Part shown: in pieces, positions 8,489 to 15,270 of the stretch
Position numbering within the stretch: position 1 is the first letter of the stretch
How the letters are laid out: each line of letters starts with the position of its first letter
Notes under the pieces: model-generated
The model's database searches: none
Told to the model about the DNA's origin: nothing
Seen by the model: only the letters and a program-made list of their open reading frames with translations
Program-made: the position numbers and the translations under genes
Assembly: GCF_001612665.1 (NCBI RefSeq)
Contig: NZ_BDAX01000002.1
Span: forward strand, 496,001 to 560,000
Length of the DNA stretch: 64,000 nt
Origin: Nocardia alba NBRC 108234
GTDB lineage: Bacteria; Actinomycetota; Actinomycetes; Mycobacteriales; Mycobacteriaceae
Direction: 5' to 3'

Positions 8489-9459
8489 GCGAGGAGAAAC
8501 TGTTGATCCGATCTCTCTGGTGGTCTGTCCGCACCGACGGCACGGCCCCGTTCGATACCGCGCACCTGAAGGTCTACTACCCGGCTGTGGCCACCGGTGA
8601 CGACGCCGAGCGTCTTACCGGCGTGTTCGGTCCGGATCCGGCCGGTGCGCCCTATCCGGTGGTGCTGTTCATGTCCGGGGTCAATGTCGGGCAGGAGGCC
8701 TATCGACGGTTCGCGGTGGCGATCGCCGAAGCCGGGTTCGTAGTGGTGACCGTCGACCGGGTGGGTGAATTGTTCGGTGGGCTGCGCGGTCTCACGCCGG
8801 GAGTGGAACTCGACGCCGCCCGTCCCGACGCGTACGGCACCCGTCCGACCTGCCCGGCCATCGGTGCGATCCTGGCCTCGCTGGCCGAACTCGCCGAGCT
8901 CGCGCCGCTGCGCGGCGCCCTGGACCTGGACCGGGTCGCGCTCGGCGGTCATTCGGCGGGCGGCACGGTCGTGCTGCAGTCGGCGCGCTACTTCCCCGGC
9001 GTGCGCGCCGTCTTCGCCTGGGGCGCACACAATATGGTCGCCACGATGCTCGGCTGGGAGCCCGGCACCGTGCTGCCGGCCCAGGTCGCCTGCCCGGTCC
9101 TGCTGGGTGTGGGTACCAACGACGGAGTTATCCAGGGCAGTGCCGACCGCTACGGCGAGGACGGGGCGAACCGGCCCGACCCGGTGCGCCGCACCTTCGA
9201 CGAGGCCCTCCCCGAGGGCGCCAATCTCCTCGCGATCATCAAGGGCGCCAATCACTTCGGCATCGCCGATGCCGACCCCACCGCGGCCAGGGCCTTCCTG
9301 GACGGCCCCGCCGAGACCGACGCGCTCCCCCCGTTCGCGGCGCTCACGGCAACCTTCCTGCACACCCATCTGTCGGGCAGACCCCACGCCGAGGTCGAGC
9401 TGGCCGGGTTCGAGGCCGAGCACGTACAGCTGATCCGGCCTAGGAGCGACGAATGCTGA
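8485..9459 (+). CDS. Chlorophyllase-like alpha/beta hydrolase, 324 aa
   Basis: The start is GTG 8485, overlapping the previous stop (GTGA). YPVVLFMSGVNVG forms the first strand and oxyanion region. GFVVVTVDRVG follows, then GGHSAGG with nucleophile Ser157, GVGTNDG with the acid, and GANHFGIAD with the catalytic His. The layout matches the chlorophyllase/PET-hydrolase/PAF-acetylhydrolase-like esterases, whose nucleophile elbow is also GHSxGG. There is no signal peptide, so it acts in the cytoplasm. In this operon a plausible task is cleaving an ester side chain (phytyl or methyl) of a tetrapyrrole. By sequence alone it could be any short esterase. Confidence 0.72.
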   Translation: MSEEKLLIRSLWWSVRTDGTAPFDTAHLKVYYPAVATGDDAERLTGVFGPDPAGAPYPVVLFMSGVNVGQEAYRRFAVAIAEAGFVVVTVDRVGELFGGLRGLTPGVELDAARPDAYGTRPTCPAIGAILASLAELAELAPLRGALDLDRVALGGHSAGGTVVLQSARYFPGVRAVFAWGAHNMVATMLGWEPGTVLPAQVACPVLLGVGTNDGVIQGSADRYGEDGANRPDPVRRTFDEALPEGANLLAIIKGANHFGIADADPTAARAFLDGPAETDALPPFAALTATFLHTHLSGRPHAEVELAGFEAEHVQLIRPRSDEC

Positions 9460-10574
9460 AGAACTTCTGGTATGCCCTCGAATTCGCGGACAAGGTGACC
9501 CGCGAGCCACGCAAGGTGACCTGCCTCGGCCAGGACTTCGTGCTCTACCGCACCCGGGCCGGGGCGCCGGTGTGCCTGTCGGACCTGTGCGTGCACCGCG
9601 GCGGCGCCCTGTCGATGGGCACGGTGACCGACGACTGTATCGCCTGTCCCTATCACGGCTGGCAGTACGACCCCGACGGCGCGTGCGTGAAGATCCCCGC
9701 CAATTCCGCGGAGCGGTCGATCCCGCGTAAAGCCCGGGTGGACGCCTATCCGACCCAGGAGCGCTACGGCATGGTGTGGGCCTTTCTGGGCGATCTGCCC
9801 GAGGAGGAACGCCCACCCATCCCGGTCATCCCCGAGCACGACGATTCCTCGTTCAAGGCCGTCCAGTTCGAGATGGAGGTCAACGCCAACTACGAGCGCA
9901 CCTTCGAGAACGTCGTCGACGCCGCCCACACCCCCTTCGTGCACGGAACGGCTTTCGGCAATCCGGACAAGCCACAGATCCCGGATTTCCGGATCCGGCA
10001 GACGGAATGGTCGGCCGAGGCCGATATCGATCTGAGCCCGCCGCCCCCCGGCGGACTGTGGGGAATGCTGTACAAGCGCAAGGTCCGGCCGGAATTCGTC
10101 ACGGTCACCAATGCCTGGTACCTGCCCAATATCGTCAAACTGCACATCCGGCTGCCGATCGGGGACATGCTCCTCTACGACTTCAACATTCCGCTGTCGC
10201 AGGATCGCACGCTGATCAAGATCCTCGGCTACCGCAATTTCTTCACCGGCGGCTGGGCCGACGGCAATACCCGCAAACGGATCGAGAAGATCCTGCTGCA
10301 GGACCGCCCGGTGGTGGAATCGCAACGACCCGAACTGCTTCCGTTCGACCTGTCCGACGAACTGCACGTGCGCAGCGACGGTCTGCAGGTCGCCTACCGC
10401 CGACGCAGGCTGGAACTGATCAAGCAGGGCTGGTGGGTCGGCGGCGACGACATCATCACCGGTGACGGGCCACGGCGCACCGCCACCGTCCTGCCCTCCC
10501 CGTCCCGCCGTGACAATCCCGAATTGGCCAGTGCCTGGGTGCACAAGGCCCGCACCGGAGGCGATCCTCGATGA
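9453..10574 (+). CDS. Rieske non-heme iron oxygenase, PaO/CAO/TIC55-like, 373 aa
   Basis: The N-terminal Rieske [2Fe-2S] site is complete: C46-x-H48 and C65-x2-H68, with CPYHGWQYD. It is followed by GACVKIP...IPRKARVDAY...GMVWAFL, close to the wording of plant pheophorbide a oxygenase. The mononuclear iron site reads ENVVDAAHTPFVHG (D156 bridge, H159, H164). The C-terminal CxxC of plant PaO is absent, so the protein belongs with the bacterial relatives of the PaO/CAO/TIC55 clade and could in principle act on another aromatic. PaO opens the macrocycle of pheophorbide. Here the gene sits between two RCCR-like reductase genes. It needs electrons from a reductase that I do not see in the window. 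Confidence 0.82.
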   Translation: MLKNFWYALEFADKVTREPRKVTCLGQDFVLYRTRAGAPVCLSDLCVHRGGALSMGTVTDDCIACPYHGWQYDPDGACVKIPANSAERSIPRKARVDAYPTQERYGMVWAFLGDLPEEERPPIPVIPEHDDSSFKAVQFEMEVNANYERTFENVVDAAHTPFVHGTAFGNPDKPQIPDFRIRQTEWSAEADIDLSPPPPGGLWGMLYKRKVRPEFVTVTNAWYLPNIVKLHIRLPIGDMLLYDFNIPLSQDRTLIKILGYRNFFTGGWADGNTRKRIEKILLQDRPVVESQRPELLPFDLSDELHVRSDGLQVAYRRRRLELIKQGWWVGGDDIITGDGPRRTATVLPSPSRRDNPELASAWVHKARTGGDPR

Positions 10575-11275
10575 CCACCCCCACCACCAGCCTGCCCGCC
10601 GCGCTGAGCGAGCGGACCCTGGCCACGCTCACCACCGCGCTGAAGCTGTCGACCGTCGACGACGTCGATCTGACCAGCCCGATGTCGCCCACCCCGGTGG
10701 GACGGTTGCGGGTGTGGCGCGGCGGACCGATCGACAAGGTCGTGTCCGTCCAGCTGGTCGTGCCGCCGATCGGTCTGGACTCGCACATGGTGTTCGCGTT
10801 CACCCCACCCGAGTCGGCGGTGCCGCACTTCACCCTCGATTCCGTCTACGGCGGTGAGTATTTCGCCATGCACCTGGATCTGATCCCGCGTGCGGATCTG
10901 GCGGTACACCTGGACTATCTCGACGCCGCGTTCGGGCCGCTGACCTCGCTGCTGGAGCAGGCGTGGCAGATCGAGGGGGTGTCGGCCGCCGCCATCGGAC
11001 CCCGACAGCGCGCGATGATGTCGCCGTGGATGCTGGTGTGCCGGGCCACCGAGGACGCCTTCACCGCCCTCGGGGACACCGTCGAGGGCTATCTCGCGCA
11101 GTGGCTGAGTCTTGTGGAGCAGGGCGTGCCGCCGGTGACGGCCGACACCGCGACCCGGGATCTGGCCAACCGGGCGAACCTGTTCAACCCCGAGGTCGAC
11201 CCGGTCTGGGCACAGGTCACCCGGCTGCTCGGCCCCGAACAGACCGAACGGGTCCGTGGGGAGCTGCTCGCATGA
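10571..11275 (+). CDS. RCCR-like bilin/tetrapyrrole reductase family protein B, 234 aa
   Basis: A second, diverged RCCR/FDBR-like protein, ATGA-coupled to the Rieske gene. Its strongest match is VPHFTLD (84-90) and HLDLIPRADLAVHLDYL (101-117), equivalent to the plant block with LDLxPRKDLV and PDYL. SPWMLVCR (151-158), YLAQWL and RDLANR (196-201) follow. The position of the plant pocket glutamate is Asp90 here, whereas copy A lacks an acid there. Two reductases flanking an oxygenase could mean two successive reductions or a heterodimer. RCCR and bilin reductases use no tightly bound cofactor and take electrons from ferredoxin; no ferredoxin gene is visible here. Confidence 0.65.
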   Translation: MTTPTTSLPAALSERTLATLTTALKLSTVDDVDLTSPMSPTPVGRLRVWRGGPIDKVVSVQLVVPPIGLDSHMVFAFTPPESAVPHFTLDSVYGGEYFAMHLDLIPRADLAVHLDYLDAAFGPLTSLLEQAWQIEGVSAAAIGPRQRAMMSPWMLVCRATEDAFTALGDTVEGYLAQWLSLVEQGVPPVTADTATRDLANRANLFNPEVDPVWAQVTRLLGPEQTERVRGELLA

Positions 11276-12180
11276 GTACGCCGAGCGCTTTCCAGCAGCG
11301 CATCGAGGGCGAATGGATCGGGCGCCCTTCACTGTTCGACGCCAAGGGCACCTGGCTGGGTTTCGAGGACATCCGCCGGTCCTCGGTCTTCGCCGACGGG
11401 GTCACCACCTATTTCATGGACGGCGGCCTGACCGGCGGCGGCGAACTGGCGGGCCGGTTCGCCCTGGGCGCCCCGTTCGCCTTCGGTGTCGTCGACACCG
11501 GGTCCGAGCGGATCTACACCGGTCCCGACTTCCACGGCTCCGGTCAGCCCTACGGCGGTTTCGTCGACGCGCACTACTACGGGCCCGGATGGCAGGTCTG
11601 CCTCGACACCTGGAATCTCACGATCGGCGACACCCAGGTGTACTCCTCGGTGCTCTCGCAGGGACCCGCGGTGATCGGCGTCTTCGACGGGCTCTACACC
11701 CGCGACCCGGCCCTGGCCGACGACCATATCGACCACGAGACCCGCTGCGGTTCGGAGGTTTTCATCCTGCCGACCAAGGAGAAGAGCTGCTATCGCGGCG
11801 ATCTCGAACTGTGGGACGCGGGCGGAGAGGCGGTCGGCAGCGTGGCCGTGGAACTGACGGTGGACCCGATCGACCTGCTGACCGCCGTGCACCGGCTGAT
11901 CATGAAGGACCCGCTCGGTCTCGACGCCACCTTCCGGCTGCGCCGCGACGGTGTGCGGTCCTTCCACGAGGGTCCGCAGCTGTGGGGCAACGCGAACGCC
12001 TACGGGCGAGCGAATTTCGTCCGCATGCACACCACCGACGGGCGCCGGATCATCGGCCGCGAGTTCATGACCGACGCGGAACCGGGGATGGGCGCGGGCC
12101 GCACCATCGCCGTGGTGTACCAGATCTTCGAGCACAACGTGTTGGCCGCGGTGCTGCACGGGACAGTGGAGCGCGCATGA
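11272..12180 (+). CDS. Protein of unknown function in the tetrapyrrole-like operon, 302 aa
   Basis: I do not recognise a family. The sequence is soluble, rich in aromatic and glycine residues with many short beta-strand-like segments (TTYFMDGGLTGGGELAGRF, YGGFVDAHYYGPGWQVCL, FVRMHTTDGRRIIGREFM). This suggests a beta-barrel, perhaps a doubled lipocalin-like ligand-binding fold. There is no signal peptide or membrane helix. It overlaps the RCCR-like gene before and the SDR gene after by four bases each, so it must serve the same pathway. Candidate roles are a metal dechelatase, an isomerase or a carrier for a hydrophobic intermediate; none can be shown from sequence. Confidence 0.85.
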   Translation: MSTPSAFQQRIEGEWIGRPSLFDAKGTWLGFEDIRRSSVFADGVTTYFMDGGLTGGGELAGRFALGAPFAFGVVDTGSERIYTGPDFHGSGQPYGGFVDAHYYGPGWQVCLDTWNLTIGDTQVYSSVLSQGPAVIGVFDGLYTRDPALADDHIDHETRCGSEVFILPTKEKSCYRGDLELWDAGGEAVGSVAVELTVDPIDLLTAVHRLIMKDPLGLDATFRLRRDGVRSFHEGPQLWGNANAYGRANFVRMHTTDGRRIIGREFMTDAEPGMGAGRTIAVVYQIFEHNVLAAVLHGTVERA

Positions 12181-12947
12181 GTACCGTGGTGATCACCGGT
12201 GGCACCAGAGGGATCGGCCTCGGCATGGTCTCCGAGCTCCTCGCTCGTGGTCATCAGGTGGCCACGTGCGGCACCGACGCCGCCCGCGTCGCCGAAGTCG
12301 ACACCGCGCTGGGCGGCGCCGCGCTGGTGACGACGGCCGATGTGACCGACCGCGACCAGCTGCGGGCACTCTGGGACGACGCCGCCGCCCGCTTCGGACC
12401 CATCGATGTCTGGATCAACAACGCCGGTGTCTCCCATGACCGAAAACCCCTGTGGGAGTTGCCCGCCGACACCGCGCGGGCAGTCTTGGAGACCAATCTG
12501 CTCGGTGTCGTCCACGGGTCGGCCGTGGCGCTGGCCGCGATGGCGGCCCAGCGCCACGGCCACCTCTGGAATATGGAAGGACTCGGCAGTGACGGTCGCA
12601 CGGTCGCAGGCCTGACCACCTACGGCGCGAGCAAACGGGCCGTCACCTATCTCACCAAGGCGTTGAGCAAGGAAGTGCCCGACGGTGTCTCGGTGGGACT
12701 GCTCAGCCCCGGCATGGTGGTCACCGATCTGCTCACCCACGGCTATGCCGATCCGGCGGAACTGGCCAAGGCGCAGAAGGTGTTCAACATCCTGGCCGAC
12801 CGAGTGGACACCGTGGCGCCCTGGCTGGCCGAACGGGCGGTCACCCGGACCCGCAACGGCGCCCACGTGCGCTGGCTGACCACCGGCAAGGTGATCGGCC
12901 GGTTCGCCACGGCGCCACTGCGCAAACGCGACCTGTTCGCCGCATGA
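12177..12947 (+). CDS. Short-chain dehydrogenase resembling chlorophyll b reductase (NOL/NYC1), 256 aa
   Basis: A Rossmann SDR with TGGTRGIG (7-14), NNAG (81-84) and the active site S138, Y149, K153. Details recall plant NOL/NYC1 rather than ordinary SDRs: NNAG...RKPLWE, the unusual NMEGLGSDG (132-140) in place of the usual serine strand, YGASK, SPGMVVTDLL (177-186) and KVFNI followed by DTVA (201-213). NOL/NYC1 reduce the 7-formyl of chlorophyll(ide) b to hydroxymethyl. ATGA overlaps couple it to both neighbours. The resemblance is recognised by eye from remembered plant sequences, so a phylogeny must confirm it. Confidence 0.75.
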   Translation: MSTVVITGGTRGIGLGMVSELLARGHQVATCGTDAARVAEVDTALGGAALVTTADVTDRDQLRALWDDAAARFGPIDVWINNAGVSHDRKPLWELPADTARAVLETNLLGVVHGSAVALAAMAAQRHGHLWNMEGLGSDGRTVAGLTTYGASKRAVTYLTKALSKEVPDGVSVGLLSPGMVVTDLLTHGYADPAELAKAQKVFNILADRVDTVAPWLAERAVTRTRNGAHVRWLTTGKVIGRFATAPLRKRDLFAA

Positions 12948-13585
12948 GCGCCACCGTGGACTACCCGGTCTCGCTGGCGATCGAGGACTTCGCGCCGGTG
13001 CTGCTCACCACGATCGGGGTGGTGCTGCTGCGGCGCACCGTGCCCGATCGGGGTGCGGTCCTCGTCGCGGCCGCGCTGATCGGCTGCGGCGGCGCCGCCA
13101 AAGCCACCGCCAAACTCCTCGCCGCCACCGGCCACGGCGACTACCCGTGGCTGCGTGGCGCGCTGTTCCCTTTGCTCACACTGGGATTCGGACTGCTCTG
13201 CCTGGTCCTGACCCGCGCGGCCGGGCCGATCCCCCGGTGGTTGCTGGTCCTCGTTCCCGGCCTGATCGTGACCTGCGCGGCCGGTGCCGTGCTGGCGGGC
13301 GACCCGATCGTGTTCCTGGTCAGCACCACGGTGTTCGCGACGCTGGCCGGCATCCGGCTGATCGACACCGCGCGCCGCCGCGGCGACACCCTCGCGGCGA
13401 GCCTGTTCGGCATCCAGCTGCTGGTGTTCTTCATCCTCGGCTCGCTGGCCTCGCGACCCGACCAGACCGTGGCCCTGCAGTGGGCCGAACAACTCAGCAA
13501 CACCGTGGCCCAAGCCGCCTTCGCCTATGCCGCGTGGCGACTGGGTTCGAGCCAGGCCACCGACACCACCCAGGAGACCCGATGA
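12944..13585 (+). CDS. Small polytopic membrane protein of the operon, 213 aa
   Basis: About six hydrophobic helices are visible (for example FAPVLLTTIGVVLL, ALFPLLTLGFGLLCLVL, WLLVLVPGLIVTCAAGAVLA, SLFGIQLLVFFILGSLA), joined by short basic loops (RRTVPDR, DTARRRGDT). The C-terminal tail is short and polar (SSQATDTTQETR). There is no recognisable transporter signature. The gene overlaps the SDR gene by four bases and the next gene likewise. A transport role for substrate or product, or a membrane anchor for the pathway, is plausible inference. Confidence 0.8.
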   Translation: MSATVDYPVSLAIEDFAPVLLTTIGVVLLRRTVPDRGAVLVAAALIGCGGAAKATAKLLAATGHGDYPWLRGALFPLLTLGFGLLCLVLTRAAGPIPRWLLVLVPGLIVTCAAGAVLAGDPIVFLVSTTVFATLAGIRLIDTARRRGDTLAASLFGIQLLVFFILGSLASRPDQTVALQWAEQLSNTVAQAAFAYAAWRLGSSQATDTTQETR

Positions 13586-14325
13586 CCGACGTACTCGGCT
13601 GGCGCCGCAAGTTCGGCGTGATCGCACCGTCGACGAACACCATCGTCGAGCCCGATTTCTACCGGATGACGGTGCCCGGCGTCACCGCCCACTTCAGCCG
13701 GATCCACATCCGCGACCAGAACATGAGCGACGACGACGGCATGGCCCGACTGCTCGACCAGATCAGGGCCGAGATCGGCGCGGCCTGCGAGCGGGTGCTC
13801 ACCTGCGAACCGGACTACATGGTGATGGGTATGTCCGCGGAGACGTTCTGGGGCGGGGTCGCGGGCAATGTGGAGTTCGTCCGCCAGATCACCGAGATCA
13901 CCGGGCTCTCGGTCGCCACCGGCGCCGAGGCGTGCCGGAGAGCACTGGAACTGTACGGGGCTCGCCGCATCGCGGTAGTCACCCCGTATCAGCCGATCGG
14001 CGACAAGAATGTGGTGATGTTCTTCGGTGAGCTGGGTTTCGAGGTGACCGCGATCAAGGGACTGCGGTGTCCGACCGCGGTGTCGATCGCCCATGTCACC
14101 GAGGACGAACTGCGCGCGGCGATCCTCGAGGTCGACAGCCCCGAGGTCGACGCGATCGTGCAGTGCGGCACCAATCTGTCGATGGTGCGCCTGGCCGACG
14201 AGGCCGAGCGTTGGCTGGGCAAGCCGGTGCTGGCGATCAATGCGGTCACCTGGTGGATGGCTCTGCGCGACAACGGTATCCAGGATCGGATCGACGGTGC
14301 GGGCGCACTGTTGCGCGAGCACTGA
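13582..14325 (+). CDS. Maleate isomerase / arylmalonate decarboxylase family protein, 247 aa
   Basis: An Asp/Glu-racemase-superfamily protein. The N-terminal PSTNTIVEPDF (16-26) is the maleate isomerase-type carboxylate-binding motif, and VQCGTNL places Cys195 at the second catalytic-cysteine position. The first catalytic position, Cys in maleate isomerases, reads VMGMSAE (about 82-87), so that cysteine is missing. A single cysteine in the second half is the arrangement of arylmalonate decarboxylase rather than isomerases or racemases. It is the last gene of the operon (ATGA overlap before). Substituted maleates are expected when pyrrole-derived maleimides are hydrolysed, which fits the nitrilase at the operon start. 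The exact reaction is open. Confidence 0.8.
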   Translation: MTDVLGWRRKFGVIAPSTNTIVEPDFYRMTVPGVTAHFSRIHIRDQNMSDDDGMARLLDQIRAEIGAACERVLTCEPDYMVMGMSAETFWGGVAGNVEFVRQITEITGLSVATGAEACRRALELYGARRIAVVTPYQPIGDKNVVMFFGELGFEVTAIKGLRCPTAVSIAHVTEDELRAAILEVDSPEVDAIVQCGTNLSMVRLADEAERWLGKPVLAINAVTWWMALRDNGIQDRIDGAGALLREH

Positions 14326-14338
14326 GCCGCTCGCGGCG

Positions 14339-15157
14339 TCACTGTTCGAGCAGCCTGCGGGCATGCCGGATCACCGCCAGGTCCACCATCGCGCCGGTGT
14401 CGTCGACCATCACCCCGCTCGCGGCGGCGTCGAAGTCCGCCACCAGTGCCCGCGCCCGCTCGAGGTCGGCAGCGGACGGGGTGAAAACCTCGTTCACGAC
14501 CGGCACCTGTGCCGGGTGCACGCAGGCCCGGCCGCGAAAGCCGAGCCGCCGCAGCGCGTGGGTGGAGACCCGCAGCGCGTCCAGATCACGAAAGTCGGTG
14601 CGCACCGGCGCGAGCGGCGCGGCGATCCCCGCCGCCGCGGCGGCCAGCACGACCTGGCTGCGCACCGCCAGCAGCTCCCGCTCGTCGGCGCCCGGGCTGA
14701 TGCCCGTGTCCGCGCACAGGTCGGCCTCGCCGATCTGCAGCCGCAATACCCGCGGTGCCATGGCGATCTCGCGGGCGGCATAGATCGCGGTCGCGGTTTC
14801 CAGCAGGGGACACACCCGCACCGCGTGCGAGCCGGATTCGTATCTGTCCAGGATGTCGGCAGCGGCACCGACCTGGCGGGCCGATTCGGTTTTCGCCAGG
14901 CACACCGCCGCGGGTCCGCACGCGGCGACCGCGGCCAGGTCCGCGTTCCCGAGTTCACCGGAGTTCACCCGCACCCAGATACGGCTGCGGTGCGCGGGTA
15001 CCGACCGCACCCACGCGATGACTTCCGCCCGCGCGGATTCCTTGTCCCGCAGGGGAACCGAATCCTCGAGATCGAGCAGGACCACGTCGCAGCGCCCGGT
15101 CAGGGCCTTGGCGAACAGGTCGGGCCGATTGCCGGGAACATACAGCGCCGATCGCAT
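14339..15157 (-). CDS. CitE-like acyl-CoA lyase (HpcH/HpaI superfamily), 272 aa
   Basis: RSALYVPGNRPDLF opens the protein, then LLDLEDSVP, a CPLLETATAI block with the metal-ligand glutamate, QIGEADLCADTG, and a C-terminal CVHPAQVPVVNEVF. These are the motifs of CitE/malyl-CoA/citramalyl-CoA lyases, which cleave 3-hydroxyacyl-CoAs with Mg2+. The gene converges on the operon end with a 13-base gap. Its promoter region holds operator copy 3, 34 bases upstream of its ATG. It could cleave an alkylmalyl-CoA made from the substituted maleate/fumarate of the preceding gene; that link is inference. Confidence 0.88.
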   Translation of the reverse strand: MRSALYVPGNRPDLFAKALTGRCDVVLLDLEDSVPLRDKESARAEVIAWVRSVPAHRSRIWVRVNSGELGNADLAAVAACGPAAVCLAKTESARQVGAAADILDRYESGSHAVRVCPLLETATAIYAAREIAMAPRVLRLQIGEADLCADTGISPGADERELLAVRSQVVLAAAAAGIAAPLAPVRTDFRDLDALRVSTHALRRLGFRGRACVHPAQVPVVNEVFTPSAADLERARALVADFDAAASGVMVDDTGAMVDLAVIRHARRLLEQ

Positions 15158-15191
15158 GATCCGCCCCTTCCACCCACCCCGGTCAATTAAG

Positions 15192-15216
15192 GAAACATCG
15201 TTTCTCGATACGAAAC
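15192..15216 (+). promoter_or_regulatory. Composite operator copy 3, between CitE-like and secreted hydrolase genes
   Basis: It reads GAAAC-ATC-GTTTC-TCGATAC-GAAAC, identical in architecture to the copies at 5813 and 6000. It lies in the 113-base divergent gap, 54 bases before the GTG of the secreted hydrolase (same orientation as in copy 2) and 34 bases before the CitE-like start. It therefore ties both genes to the operon. Confidence 0.66.
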
Positions 15217-15270
15217 ATATCGGGATCGTTCGCGTTCGTCCACCCTTCCCGTCCCACCTGAGGAGTCATC

